A DNA stretch of 64,000 nucleotides from assembly GCF_947495705.1 (NCBI RefSeq), contig NZ_CANLZR010000011.1, forward strand, positions 40,074 to 104,073, in the 5' to 3' direction. Both the position numbers and the translations under genes were made by a program. Source of the stretch: an uncultured Phycicoccus sp. Lineage in GTDB: Bacteria; Actinomycetota; Actinomycetes; Actinomycetales; Dermatophilaceae. Shown one piece after another: positions 25,104 through 33,846 of the stretch (position 1 is the stretch's first letter; each line of letters begins with the position of its first letter). The notes under the pieces are model-generated. The model ran no database searches. It was given only the letters and a program-made list of their open reading frames with translations, and was not told the DNA's origin.

Positions 25104-26576
25104 TCAGGCCACGAGGGGCCGGCGGGCTCCGGCGGTGTGGCGCCGGCCACGCTCGCCGGTGCTCGCCCGGCCGCTGCGGACCCGGTGGGCGGCCCGGGCG
25201 AGGCGGGCGACCGCCTCCGTCATCGTCTCCGGAGGGAGGACGTGCGGGATGCGGATCCAGCGGTCCAGGCCACCGTCCACCGCGAACCGGGGACCGCTCG
25301 CGACGAGCAGGCCCTCGGCCTCGGCGGCCGCGGTGAGGGCGGTGGAGCCGACTCCGTCGGGCAGCTCGCACCACAGGGACAATCCGCCCCGCGGCACCCG
25401 GAACCGCAGCTCGGGGAGGTCCTCGCGCAGGGCCGCCGTCAGGGCGTTGCGAGCGGCCACGAGGTCGGAGCGGCGCTCCGCCGTCAGGGCGGGGGCCTGC
25501 CGCAACAGCTCGACGAGCACCAGCTGCTCGAGGACGGGCGCGCCCAGGTCGCTCGTGACCCGCGACTCGACGAGCGCGCGCAGTGCCCCTCGGGGCGCCC
25601 TGATCCAGCCGGTCCGCAGTCCACCCCAGTGCGACTTGGAGGAGCTGCCCACGCTGATCGCGTCGACGGAGTGCGCGGCGAACGGCAGGGGGGACCGGCC
25701 GCCCTCGAGGTCGATCTCGGCGACCGTCTCGTCGATGACCGGCGTCGTCCCCGCCGCCCGGAGCCGGTGGGCGAGCGCCGCCCGCTGCTCGTCCGCCATG
25801 AGGGCGCCGGTCGGGTTGTGGAAGTCGGGGATGAGCACCGCGGCCCGCGCGGACGCGGACCCGATGGTGCGGGCCGACTCCTCGACGTCCCAGCCGTCGG
25901 GGTCGACCGGGATCGCCCGGAGCCGGGCCCCGAGCGCCCGCAGCCCGTCGAGGGTGTTCGGGTACGTCGGGTCCTCGACGACGACGCGGTCGCCGGGGCG
26001 GAGCAGTGCGCGCGCCACCACCCCGAGGCCGGCGACCGCCCCCGAGGTGACGAGCACGTCGTCGGCGGAGGTGGGCAGGCCGCGGTCGCGGTAGCGCTGG
26101 GCGATGGCCTCGCGCAGCTCCGGGACCCCGAAGGTCAGGTACCCCGCGCCGGTGAGGTACGCCGGCAGCTGCTCGACGGCCCGCTCGTAGGCCTCGACGA
26201 TGCCGCTCGGCGCGCGGGTCGCGGCGCAGGTGAGGTCGACGACGTTGGCCGCGACGTCGGCGGGGAACAGGCCGCCCGTGCCACGCGGGTGGGTGCCCGA
26301 GGGCAGCGTCGCGACCGACCCCGACCCCTGGCGCGACGCGAGGTAGCCGGCCTCGCGCAGGACGTCGTAGGCCCGGGTCACGGTGGTGCGGCTGAGGCCG
26401 AGGTGGTGGGTCAGGTCACGCTCGCTCGGGAGCCGGGTCCCGACGGCGATCCGGCCGTCGGCGACGGCGAGCCGGAGCGCGTCGGCCAGCGCCCGGTAGG
26501 CGGGACGGGCCCGGGCGACGTCCCCGACGAGCCGCGCGGTCCGGGCGGCGCTCACGGTGGGGGTGGCGGGTGACAT
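25104..26576 (-). CDS. yczR: MocR-type PLP-dependent regulator, YczR subfamily
   Basis: 490 residues: an N-terminal GntR winged helix (ALRLAVADGRIAVGTRLPSER, then LSRTTVTRAYDVLREAGY, about residues 30-90) joined to a fold-type I aminotransferase-like domain. VEDPTYPN, FHNPTG and the PLP-binding Lys (about residue 314) in SSSKSHWGG are all present, so the cofactor should bind. The ATG at 26576 is chosen over longer readings because the HTH begins shortly after. It is divergent from a YczE-type membrane protein, the pairing that defines the YczR subfamily, with an ATTGGC/GCCAAT inverted repeat between the two. The effector is unknown. Confidence 0.88.
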   Translation of the reverse strand: MSPATPTVSAARTARLVGDVARARPAYRALADALRLAVADGRIAVGTRLPSERDLTHHLGLSRTTVTRAYDVLREAGYLASRQGSGSVATLPSGTHPRGTGGLFPADVAANVVDLTCAATRAPSGIVEAYERAVEQLPAYLTGAGYLTFGVPELREAIAQRYRDRGLPTSADDVLVTSGAVAGLGVVARALLRPGDRVVVEDPTYPNTLDGLRALGARLRAIPVDPDGWDVEESARTIGSASARAAVLIPDFHNPTGALMADEQRAALAHRLRAAGTTPVIDETVAEIDLEGGRSPLPFAAHSVDAISVGSSSKSHWGGLRTGWIRAPRGALRALVESRVTSDLGAPVLEQLVLVELLRQAPALTAERRSDLVAARNALTAALREDLPELRFRVPRGGLSLWCELPDGVGSTALTAAAEAEGLLVASGPRFAVDGGLDRWIRIPHVLPPETMTEAVARLARAAHRVRSGRASTGERGRRHTAGARRPLVA

Positions 26577-26593
26577 GAGGCCACTGTCCCACG

Positions 26594-26618
26594 ATTGGCC
26601 CTCGATTACGGAGCCAAT
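26594..26618. promoter_or_regulatory. Inverted repeat operator between yczR and yczE
   Basis: Arms ATTGGC (26594-26599) and GCCAAT (26613-26618) are 13 bases apart. They occupy most of the 61-base divergent region and stand out by their A/T content. They are probably bound by the YczR-type regulator. Confidence 0.65.
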
Positions 26619-26637
26619 TCCGCCGACGATGGTGGGC

Positions 26638-27468
26638 ATGTCCCCGCTCCAGCTCGTCCGGCGCACGGCGGCCCGCCGGGTCGACCTCGTGCCGATGAAC
26701 CCGGTCGACCAGCTCCGCGCCGGGCACCTCGGTCGGCGCGTCACCCAGCTCCTGGCCGGCCTCGTCCTCTTCGGCGTCACGATGGCGCTGCTCCTGCGGG
26801 CCGGTCTCGGGCTCGAGCCCTGGGGCGTGCTCCAGTACGGCCTCATCCAGCACGTGCCGATGTCCTACGGCGCCATGAGCATCGCCGTGTCGTTCGTCGT
26901 CCTCTTGCTCTGGGTCCCGCTGCGGCAGTGGCCGGGCCTCGGCACCGTCCTCAACGCCGTCGTCATCGGGCTGGCCATCGACGCGACCCTCGCCGTCGTC
27001 CCCGACATCGAGGGGCTGCCGTGGCGGGTGCTCACCATGCTCGTCGCGATCGTCGGCAACGGGGTCGCCGGGGCGATGTACATCGGCAGCCAGCTCGGCC
27101 CCGGCCCGCGGGACGGGCTGATGACCGGGCTGTCCCGGCGCACCGGCCGCTCGATCCGGCTCGTGCGCACCGGCCTCGAGGTCACCGTCGTCACCCTCGG
27201 GTGGCTGCTCGGGGGAGTCGTCGGCATCGGGACCCTGCTCTACGCGCTGCTCATCGGGCCGGTGGTGCAGCACTTCCTGCCGATGCTCACGGTCCGGGTC
27301 CACCCACCCGTGCGACGTCAGGACGCGGCGGGCGCGAGCCTCGCGTCCGGCTCGGAACGCCAGGACCAGATCGCCGCCGCCAGCGCGGCGCACAGCAGCA
27401 CGAGTGAGATCCCGAGCGCGCCGCGCAGCGCGGTCCCGGGGTCGCCGGTGCGCGACACGGTCACCTGA
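26638..27468 (+). CDS. yczE: YczE/YitT-family membrane protein
   Basis: 276 residues with four to five membrane helices, beginning QLLAGLVLFGVTMALLLRAGLGLEPW, a typical YczE opening. AMYIGSQLGPGPRDGLMTG is the family's conserved loop. Function is not established for the family; genomic pairing with MocR-type regulators suggests a transporter or scramblase for a small metabolite. The ATG at 26638 is divergent from yczR. The last ~50 residues after VRVH are Ser/Ala-rich, lack hydrophobic or conserved character, and are encoded on the strand opposite the end of the MFS gene (151-base overlap). The natural C-terminus may therefore have been lost and extended. Confidence 0.85.
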   Translation: MSPLQLVRRTAARRVDLVPMNPVDQLRAGHLGRRVTQLLAGLVLFGVTMALLLRAGLGLEPWGVLQYGLIQHVPMSYGAMSIAVSFVVLLLWVPLRQWPGLGTVLNAVVIGLAIDATLAVVPDIEGLPWRVLTMLVAIVGNGVAGAMYIGSQLGPGPRDGLMTGLSRRTGRSIRLVRTGLEVTVVTLGWLLGGVVGIGTLLYALLIGPVVQHFLPMLTVRVHPPVRRQDAAGASLASGSERQDQIAAASAAHSSTSEIPSAPRSAVPGSPVRDTVT

Positions 27469-28784
27469 TAGGCCGTCATGAGGACGGCGGCGCCGATCGC
27501 GGCGCCGATGCGCTGACCGGTCTGGAGCGCGCCCCCGGCCGCGCCGCCCATCCGGGTCGGGACGTCGGCGAGGGAGAGCGTGAAGTTCGGTGAGACGGTG
27601 GCCCCGCCCCCGAGCCCGGCGACGAGCAGCGGCACGGCGAGGACCAGCCACATCCACCGGCCGCCCTGCGACGGCGGGGCGAGCACGCCCAGCGCGACGA
27701 CCCCGCTCATCATGACCGCCAGCGCGCCGACGGTGAGGGGGCGCCCGACCCGGCTCACGAGCCGGCCCGCGACCGGCGACGCGACGGCCGAGCCGACCGC
27801 GAACGGGGTGAGCAGCAGGCCGGCGTGCAGCGGCGAGTACCCCAGGCCGTCCTGGAGGTACACGCTGAGCACGAGGAAGATCCCCGTGAAGCCCGTGAAG
27901 TACAGGCTGCCCACGACGATGCCGCTCGCGTAGCCCGGCGTGCTGCGGAGCAGGCCGAGATCGAGCAGGGGGGCGGCCCCGGTGCGCACGACCCGTCGCT
28001 CCCAGCGGACGAAGGCGGTCGCCAGCACCGGGACGAGCAGCAGCAGCACCAGGGGGAGCCGACGCCCGGTCTCGAGGCTCACGACGGGGTAGAGCAGCGC
28101 GAGGACCGTGCCGCCGAGCAGGGCCGCACCCGGGAGGTCGAGCCGGGCGCCGGCCGGTCCGTCGGCGTGCACGCGGCCGGGGACGAGTCGGGCGATGGCG
28201 ACGAGCAGGACGGCGCCGATCGGTACGTTGACGAGGAAGATCCAGCGCCAGCCGTCCTCCTCGCCGAACGCCGCGATGAGCAGCCCGCCGACGATGGGGC
28301 CGATGGCGGAGGACACCGACACGGTGAAGCCGAAGAGCCCGAAGGCGACCCCGCGCTCGCGGCCCTGGAAGAGGGACTGGATGAGTCCGGTGCTCTGCGG
28401 GGTGAGCAGACCGGCGGCGAAGCCCTGGACGAGCCGGGCGGCGACGAGGACGGCGACGTGCGGGGCGAGCCCGGCGGCCGCGCTGGAGAGGACGAACCCG
28501 GTGAGGCCGATGAGCATCATCCGGCGCCGGCCGTAGGCGTCACCGAGGCGGCCGCCACTGACGAGGACGAGCCCGAGGGCGAGCGCGTACCCCGACACGA
28601 CCCACTGGATCGTCCCGGCGTTCGTGTCGAGGCCGGTGCGCATCGACGGGATGGCGACGTTCACGATCGTCACGTCGAGCAGGACCATGAAGCCGACGGT
28701 CAGGGTGACACCGAGGACCCGCCAGCGCCGGGGGTCGGGCTCGGCGGCCGCCGGCTCGGCGCGCTCCTCGGTCTCCTGGCTCAC
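27318..28784 (-). CDS. MFS transporter, DHA2 (EmrB/QacA-like, 14-helix) family
   Basis: 488 residues with about 14 hydrophobic helices. The first carries the DHA2 signature GFMVLLDVTIVNVAIPSM, and loop 2-3 has GGRLGDAYGRRRM (motif A). Motif C-like glycines are in helix 5. Such proteins exchange protons for drugs or other amphipathic compounds. The GTG at 28784 lies 6 bases after a TAGCGT -10 box (28796-28791), so the message is probably leaderless. The 3' end overlaps the convergent yczE gene by 151 bases, within the tail of both coding regions. No adjacent dedicated regulator is evident, apart from yczR further right-to-left. Confidence 0.9.
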   Translation of the reverse strand: MSQETEERAEPAAAEPDPRRWRVLGVTLTVGFMVLLDVTIVNVAIPSMRTGLDTNAGTIQWVVSGYALALGLVLVSGGRLGDAYGRRRMMLIGLTGFVLSSAAAGLAPHVAVLVAARLVQGFAAGLLTPQSTGLIQSLFQGRERGVAFGLFGFTVSVSSAIGPIVGGLLIAAFGEEDGWRWIFLVNVPIGAVLLVAIARLVPGRVHADGPAGARLDLPGAALLGGTVLALLYPVVSLETGRRLPLVLLLLVPVLATAFVRWERRVVRTGAAPLLDLGLLRSTPGYASGIVVGSLYFTGFTGIFLVLSVYLQDGLGYSPLHAGLLLTPFAVGSAVASPVAGRLVSRVGRPLTVGALAVMMSGVVALGVLAPPSQGGRWMWLVLAVPLLVAGLGGGATVSPNFTLSLADVPTRMGGAAGGALQTGQRIGAAIGAAVLMTAYQVTVSRTGDPGTALRGALGISLVLLCAALAAAIWSWRSEPDARLAPAAS

Positions 28785-28790
28785 CCGCTC

Positions 28791-28796
28791 ACGCTA
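28791..28796 (-). promoter_or_regulatory. -10 box of the DHA2 transporter gene, leaderless
   Basis: TAGCGT on the minus strand, 6 bases before the GTG at 28784. Confidence 0.5.
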
Positions 28797-28862
28797 CGCG
28801 TCGCCGGGCGTCGGGCGGGCATCGGCGGGCGGACCCTGGACAGGCGCGGCCGGGCGCGGCGC

Positions 28863-29792
28863 TCAGCCGAGCAGGTCGGCGAGAGCCTCGTCGAGGTCGG
28901 TGTGCTCGAGGTGGAAGCCGTCGGCGAGGAGCCGGTCGGGGGTGGCGTGGCGGCCGGTGAGGGCCAGCGCGGGGTCGGAGCCGAACACGAGCCACGCCCC
29001 CACCCGCACGAGCGCGGTGGGCGTCGGTGGCGCCCACGGGCGGTGCAGTGCCCCGCGCAGGGCGCGCATGAGGTCGCGGTTGCGCACCGGCGTGGGGCCG
29101 GTGACGTGGACGACGCCGGAGAGGCTCGAGGCGGTCGCGAGGTGGAGGACCGCGCGCACGAAGTCGTCGACGTGCATCCAGGACACCCATTGCGTCCCCG
29201 GGCCGACCCGTCCGCCGAGGAAGCGCCGGGCGAGCGTGGTGAGGCGGTCCAGGGCCGGGGTGCCCTGCTCGAGGACGACCCCGGTGCGCAGGACGACGAG
29301 GCGTTCCGCGGCGGCCCCGGCCAGGGCGTGCTCCCACGCCGTCGCGACCCCCGCCATCTGCGGCGGCCCGTCGGCCGGCGGGGAGCCCTCGGTGAGCCGG
29401 GTCTCGCCCGCGTCGCCGTAGATCGCCAGCGTGCTCATCTGGAGCCAGACCGCCGGCGCGCCGTGCCGGCGCGACGCCTCGACGAGGGCGCGGGTCGGCT
29501 TGACGCGCGAGGCGGTGAGGCGGTCGACGGCCCGGCGGGTGGGGCGCCGGTCGACGAGCTCGCCGGCGAGGTTGACGAGGATGCTGCCCGGCACCAGGTG
29601 GCCCCAGTCGCCGGCGAGCGAACGGCCGTCCCAGCCCAGCTCGAGGTGCGGGGCGTCGGCGCGGGGGCTGCGGGTGAGGACGACGACGGTGTGCCCGGCC
29701 GCCGCGAAGGCGTCGGCCAGGGCCCGGCCCAGGGACCCGCGACCGCCCGCGAGGACGACGGTGGGCCGGGCGGCGCGCGGCGGCTCAGCCAT
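28863..29792 (-). CDS. TIGR01777-type epimerase (SDR39U family)
   Basis: 309-residue atypical SDR. The N-terminal nucleotide-binding motif is VVLAGGRGSLGRAL, followed by VNLAGELVDRRP, LQMSTLAIYG and a TQWVSWMHVDDFVRA motif that is diagnostic for TIGR01777/YfcH proteins. The C-terminal DUF1731-like segment ends LADGFHLEHTDLDEALADLLG. The biochemical role of the family is unproven. The ATG at 29792 lies inside the 3' end of the upstream recQ gene (8-base overlap), so the two are probably co-transcribed and coupled. Confidence 0.88.
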   Translation of the reverse strand: MAEPPRAARPTVVLAGGRGSLGRALADAFAAAGHTVVVLTRSPRADAPHLELGWDGRSLAGDWGHLVPGSILVNLAGELVDRRPTRRAVDRLTASRVKPTRALVEASRRHGAPAVWLQMSTLAIYGDAGETRLTEGSPPADGPPQMAGVATAWEHALAGAAAERLVVLRTGVVLEQGTPALDRLTTLARRFLGGRVGPGTQWVSWMHVDDFVRAVLHLATASSLSGVVHVTGPTPVRNRDLMRALRGALHRPWAPPTPTALVRVGAWLVFGSDPALALTGRHATPDRLLADGFHLEHTDLDEALADLLG

Positions 29793-31920
29793 CGACGGCG
29801 AGGGCGAAGGGCAGGACGGCGGGCGCCCCGGCGAGGCGCAGCGCGCGCCCGGCGACGGTGAGGCTCCAGCGCGTCGAGACGACGTCGTCGACGAGGAGCA
29901 CGGGCCCGGGGGTGGTGGCCAGGGCCGCGGCGAGCTCGGGGCCCACGACGAGCCGTTCCCAGACCCCGGCGAGCCGGTAGGCGCTGTTGCCGCCCATCTC
30001 GCCGGTGGGGCCGCCGTGGGCGAGGTCGAGGGAGCCGAGGAACCGGAGCCTGCCGATCTCGGCGAGGCCGGTGGCAAGGGACCCGACGAGCTGGGGACGG
30101 CCGCGCGAGGGCATCGCGACGACACCCACCGGCCGCTGCGCCCAGCCCCACTCGGCGAGCACGGGGACGCAGGCGCGGAGCAGCTCCGGGGTGGCCGGGG
30201 CGTCCTCGCGCAGCACCTCGCGCAGCCGCTGGCCCCAGCCGAGGTCGGAGAGCCGGGCGAGGGCGCGCCCCGCGGCCACGCCCTCCTCCGCCGGGATCCG
30301 GCCCTTGACGGGCACGCCGACGCGGTCCATCCCGGTGGGCCACTGGGCGCGGGGGTCGACGTCGACCCCGACCCGGGTGAGCCGCTCGCGGGCGGCCCCG
30401 ACGACGGTGTCGGGGACGTCGGTGGGGTACCAGGGGCCGGCGCACCCGTCGCAGCGCCCGCACGGCACGGCGGTGTCGTCGTCGAGGCACTCCTGGAGGA
30501 AGGCCATCCGGCACGCGTCGGTGCGCTCGTAGTCGACCATGAGCTGCTGCTCGTCGCGGCGTGCGGCGGCGACGCGCTCGTAGCGGTCGGCGTCGTAGGT
30601 CCAGGGGACCCCGGTGGACACCCAGCCGCCGGAGACCCGCTGGACGGCGCCGTCGACGTCGAGCACCTTCAGGAGCAGCTCGAGGCGGGTGCGCCGGACG
30701 TCGACGGCGGTCTCGAGCGCCGCCGTCGACACGGCACGCCCGGCCTCGGCGAGGGCGCGGAGCACGGCCGCCGCCTGGTCCTCGCGCGGCATCGACACCG
30801 ACGCGAAGTACCGCCAGATGTCGGTGTCCTCCGGGCCGGGCAGGAGGAGGACGTCGGCCCGGTCGGTGGCGCGGCCGGCACGGCCCACCTGCTGGTAGTA
30901 CGCGACCGGGCTGCTGGGGGCCCCGAGGTGGACGACGAAGCCGAGGTCGGGCTTGTCGAAGCCCATGCCGAGGGCGGAGGTGGCCACGAGCGCCTTGACC
31001 TCGTTGTGCCGCAGCGCCTCCTCGAGACGCTCGCGGTCGGCGGGGTCGGTGCGGCCGGTGTACGACGCGACGGCGTGGCCGGCCTCGCGCAGGCTCGCGG
31101 CGACGTCCTCGGCGGCGGAGACGGTGAGCGCGTAGACGATGCCGGACCCCGGCAGGTCGCCGAGGTGCTGGAGCAGCCACCCCAGCCGCTGCTCGGGCGA
31201 CATCGAGCGCAGCACTCCGAGGCGGAGCGAGTCGCGCGCCAGCCCGCCGCGGACCGTGAGCACCGGGCGCCCCCCGACGCCCAGCTGCTCTTCGACGTCG
31301 TGGACGACGCGGGCGTTGGCGGTGGCCGTCGTGGCGAGCACCGGGACGTCGTCGGGCAGGCCCTGGAGCAGGTCGCGGATGCGGCGGTAGTCGGGCCGGA
31401 AGTCGTGGCCCCAGTCGCTGACACAGTGCGCCTCGTCGACGACGAGGAGGCCGCACCGCCGCGCGAGGTCGGGGAGCTGCTCGTCGCGGAAGCGCGGGTT
31501 GTTGAGCCGCTCGGGGCTGACGAGCAGGACGTCGACCGCGTCCTCGGCGAGCGCCGCGCGCACCTCGTCCCAGTCCTGGGCGTTGGCGGAGTTCATCGTG
31601 ACGGCCCGGATGCCGGCGCGGCCGGCCGCCGCGATCTGGTCGCGCATGAGCGCGAGGAGCGGGCTGATGATGACGGTGGGGCCGGCGCCCTCGGCGCGGC
31701 GCAGCGCGGTGGCGACGAAGTACACGGCGGACTTGCCCCACCCGGTGCGCTGGACGACGAGGACGCGGGAGCGCTGGGCCACGAGGGCCGAGACCGCCTC
31801 GAGCTGGCCGTCGCGGAAGTCGGCGTCCTCGCGGCCGACGAGCCGGCGCAGCGCCACCCGGGCGCGGTCGGCGAGCTCGGCAGAGGGGGGCGCGGGTGCG
31901 GCGGCGGTCGGTGTCGTCAT
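29785..31920 (-). CDS. recQ: RecQ family DNA helicase with C-terminal phosphoribosyltransferase-like domain
   Basis: 711 residues. The helicase part has Walker A RTGWGKSAV near residue 57, DEAHC with SDWGHDFRPDYRR, TATAN (motif III), YTGR and QQVGRAGR (motif VI). A zinc cluster of four cysteines (Cys...CGRCDGC) closes the RecQ-Ct region around residue 480-500. There is no HRDC domain. The last ~150 residues instead carry PVLLVDDVVSTRWSLT, the PRPP-binding loop signature of type I phosphoribosyltransferases (ComF-like). The ATG at 31920 has a TACGGT -10 box (31935-31930) 9 bases upstream, so the leader is nearly absent. 3'-5' unwinding in recombination or repair is expected; the role of the extra domain is unknown. 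Confidence 0.9.
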   Translation of the reverse strand: MTTPTAAAPAPPSAELADRARVALRRLVGREDADFRDGQLEAVSALVAQRSRVLVVQRTGWGKSAVYFVATALRRAEGAGPTVIISPLLALMRDQIAAAGRAGIRAVTMNSANAQDWDEVRAALAEDAVDVLLVSPERLNNPRFRDEQLPDLARRCGLLVVDEAHCVSDWGHDFRPDYRRIRDLLQGLPDDVPVLATTATANARVVHDVEEQLGVGGRPVLTVRGGLARDSLRLGVLRSMSPEQRLGWLLQHLGDLPGSGIVYALTVSAAEDVAASLREAGHAVASYTGRTDPADRERLEEALRHNEVKALVATSALGMGFDKPDLGFVVHLGAPSSPVAYYQQVGRAGRATDRADVLLLPGPEDTDIWRYFASVSMPREDQAAAVLRALAEAGRAVSTAALETAVDVRRTRLELLLKVLDVDGAVQRVSGGWVSTGVPWTYDADRYERVAAARRDEQQLMVDYERTDACRMAFLQECLDDDTAVPCGRCDGCAGPWYPTDVPDTVVGAARERLTRVGVDVDPRAQWPTGMDRVGVPVKGRIPAEEGVAAGRALARLSDLGWGQRLREVLREDAPATPELLRACVPVLAEWGWAQRPVGVVAMPSRGRPQLVGSLATGLAEIGRLRFLGSLDLAHGGPTGEMGGNSAYRLAGVWERLVVGPELAAALATTPGPVLLVDDVVSTRWSLTVAGRALRLAGAPAVLPFALAVDG

Positions 31921-31987
31921 GGTGCGCCCACCGTATGCCGCCGACCCGACACCGGGTGGACCGCCGTCCACAGGCCGGCGGCCCGGG

Positions 31988-33343
31988 TCAGGACCAGCCG
32001 GCCGGGTCGACGCCGCCGGGGACGTCGGCGTCGGGGTCGTAGGGGGTCCGGGTGAACCGGAACGAGGCGAGGTCCAGGTGGGACACCGTGCCGTCGGAGC
32101 GCCGCACCACCAGCAGCGGCTCACCGGCGTTGTAGCCGTCAAGGCCGACCCACGCGTCGGGCCCGACCCGGGCGAAGCGCGACCCCCGGGCCTGCCCGGG
32201 CTCGCCGAGGACGAGGTGCTCGTCCACGAGGCGCGCGGTGGTCGTCGACGGGCCCCAGTGCCACGTGCCGACGAGGTCCAGCAGCGACGCGTCCCCGGCC
32301 GCCGACCACGGGGGCACCGGGTGCGGCGCCTCCGCGTCGAGGACGCCGAGCAGGTCCTCGGTCAGCGACCGCAGCACGGTGGCGGAGGTCGTGTTCGTCA
32401 TCGTCACGACGCCGTCGCCGCCCTCGAGGCGCACCCGGAGCCCCGCGAGGAAGCCCGGCATCGACCCCCCGTGGCCCGCGAAACGGGCGCCGTCGACGTT
32501 CCACACCTGCCAGCCGAGGCCGTGGGCGCCGGTCCACGGCTGCCCCGGCTCGTCGACGACGTGGTGCGGCTCGCACATCTCGGCGAGGGTGTCGGCGTTG
32601 AGCAGTCCCGCGGTGTCGCCGGCGAGGAAGCCGGCCCAGCGGGCGAGGTCGTGCAGGGTGGTCCACAGCTGGCCGGCCGGGGCCATCGCGCCGCCGTCGT
32701 GCTCGGGCTCGGGCAGCAGGACGTCGGCGAACGGGTGCACCGCCAGCCCCTGGGCCGCCCGGCCGCTGGGACGGGTCGTCGTCCGGGTCATCCCCAGCGG
32801 CTCGAGCAGCTCGGCCCGCACCACCTCGGCCCAGCCGGTGCCGTGGTGCACCTCGAGCAGCCGCCCGAGCGCGCCGTAGCCGACGTTGGAGTAGTGGAAG
32901 CGCCGGCCCTCGCGGAACCGCTGCCCGACCGGGGCGGCCGTGAGCGCGTCCCAGTCGCCGCCGGGCGTCCGCTCCCACCAGGGACCCGGCGTCTCGGCCT
33001 GGGCGCCGGCGGCGTGCGTCAGCAGCTGCTCGATGCTGGCGCGCCCCAGCGGCGAGCCGGGCACGTGCTGCTCGAAGCGGTCGGTGAGGTCGAGCCGGCC
33101 CGCGTCGCGGAGCCGGAGGACGCACACGGCGACGAAGGTCTTGGTGATCGAGCCCATCCGGTACTGGGTGTCGTCGTCGGCGGGCTCGCCCCCGGCGCGC
33201 CCGTCGAGGGTCCCGGCGGCCCCGCTCCACACGAGGGCGCCGTCGCGCACGATCCCGGCGACGACCGACGGCAGCCGGCCCGCGCGCTGGGCGGTGGCGA
33301 GCACGTGGTCGAGGTGGCGCGTCGTCGAGGGCTGCAGCGGCAT
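31988..33343 (-). CDS. Serine hydrolase, class C beta-lactamase / DD-peptidase fold
   Basis: 451 residues. The three active-site elements are present: S65-I-T-K68 (SxxK), YSN in FHYSNVGYG, and HGG in FAGHGGSMPG. The N-terminal ~330 residues form the catalytic domain; the remaining ~120 form a beta-rich C-terminal domain like that of several esterases and D-aminopeptidases of this family. No signal peptide precedes the fold, so it is probably cytoplasmic and acts on a small ester or amide rather than on the wall. The ATG at 33343 follows a TAGGGT -10 box by 6 bases (leaderless). Confidence 0.87.
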   Translation of the reverse strand: MPLQPSTTRHLDHVLATAQRAGRLPSVVAGIVRDGALVWSGAAGTLDGRAGGEPADDDTQYRMGSITKTFVAVCVLRLRDAGRLDLTDRFEQHVPGSPLGRASIEQLLTHAAGAQAETPGPWWERTPGGDWDALTAAPVGQRFREGRRFHYSNVGYGALGRLLEVHHGTGWAEVVRAELLEPLGMTRTTTRPSGRAAQGLAVHPFADVLLPEPEHDGGAMAPAGQLWTTLHDLARWAGFLAGDTAGLLNADTLAEMCEPHHVVDEPGQPWTGAHGLGWQVWNVDGARFAGHGGSMPGFLAGLRVRLEGGDGVVTMTNTTSATVLRSLTEDLLGVLDAEAPHPVPPWSAAGDASLLDLVGTWHWGPSTTTARLVDEHLVLGEPGQARGSRFARVGPDAWVGLDGYNAGEPLLVVRRSDGTVSHLDLASFRFTRTPYDPDADVPGGVDPAGWS

Positions 33344-33349
33344 CCGCCC

Positions 33350-33355
33350 ACCCTA
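33350..33355 (-). promoter_or_regulatory. -10 box of the serine hydrolase gene, leaderless
   Basis: TAGGGT on the minus strand, 6 bases before the ATG at 33343. Confidence 0.5.
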
Positions 33356-33384
33356 GGACCCGGCGGTGCTGGGAGGATGGGCAG

Positions 33385-33846
33385 ATGCCCGGTCCCCACG
33401 CCTCCCGCCCCTACCGCGTCGAGGTGCCGCTGCGGTGGTCCGACATGGACGCCTACGGCCACGTCAACAACGTGCAGTACCTGCGCCTCCTCGAGGACGC
33501 CCGGGTCATCGGGTTCCGGGAGTGGTTCCCCGACCGGCCGACGCTGCTCGACGAGGGCATCGTCGTCTCCCGCCACGCCATCGAGTACCGGGCGCCGCTC
33601 ACGTACCGGCCCGAGCCCGTCGAGGTCGACATGTGGGTGACGCGGGTGCACGGCGCCGGGTTCGACCTCGGGTACGTCGTCCGCGACCCGGACGCGGTGG
33701 GCGAGCGGGAGTACGCCGTCGCCGAGACCGGGCTCGTGCTCTACGACTTCGCTACGTCCACCCCCCGCCGCCTGTCGGCCGAGGCGCGCAGCCAGCTGGC
33801 CGCGCACTCCGGCGACGCCGTGACGTTCCGGTGGTCGGGCCGGTGA
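33385..33846 (+). CDS. Hotdog-fold acyl-CoA thioesterase (4HBT family)
   Basis: 153-residue single-hotdog thioesterase. The family signature is LRWSDMDAYGHVNNVQYLRLLEDAR, with Asp of the DxxGHVNN motif as the catalytic or binding acid near residue 22-30. Length is standard. GGAGG at 33372-33376 is an adequate ribosome site for the ATG at 33385. The stop overlaps the next gene by GTGA. Substrate chain is not predictable. Confidence 0.9.
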   Translation: MPGPHASRPYRVEVPLRWSDMDAYGHVNNVQYLRLLEDARVIGFREWFPDRPTLLDEGIVVSRHAIEYRAPLTYRPEPVEVDMWVTRVHGAGFDLGYVVRDPDAVGEREYAVAETGLVLYDFATSTPRRLSAEARSQLAAHSGDAVTFRWSGR

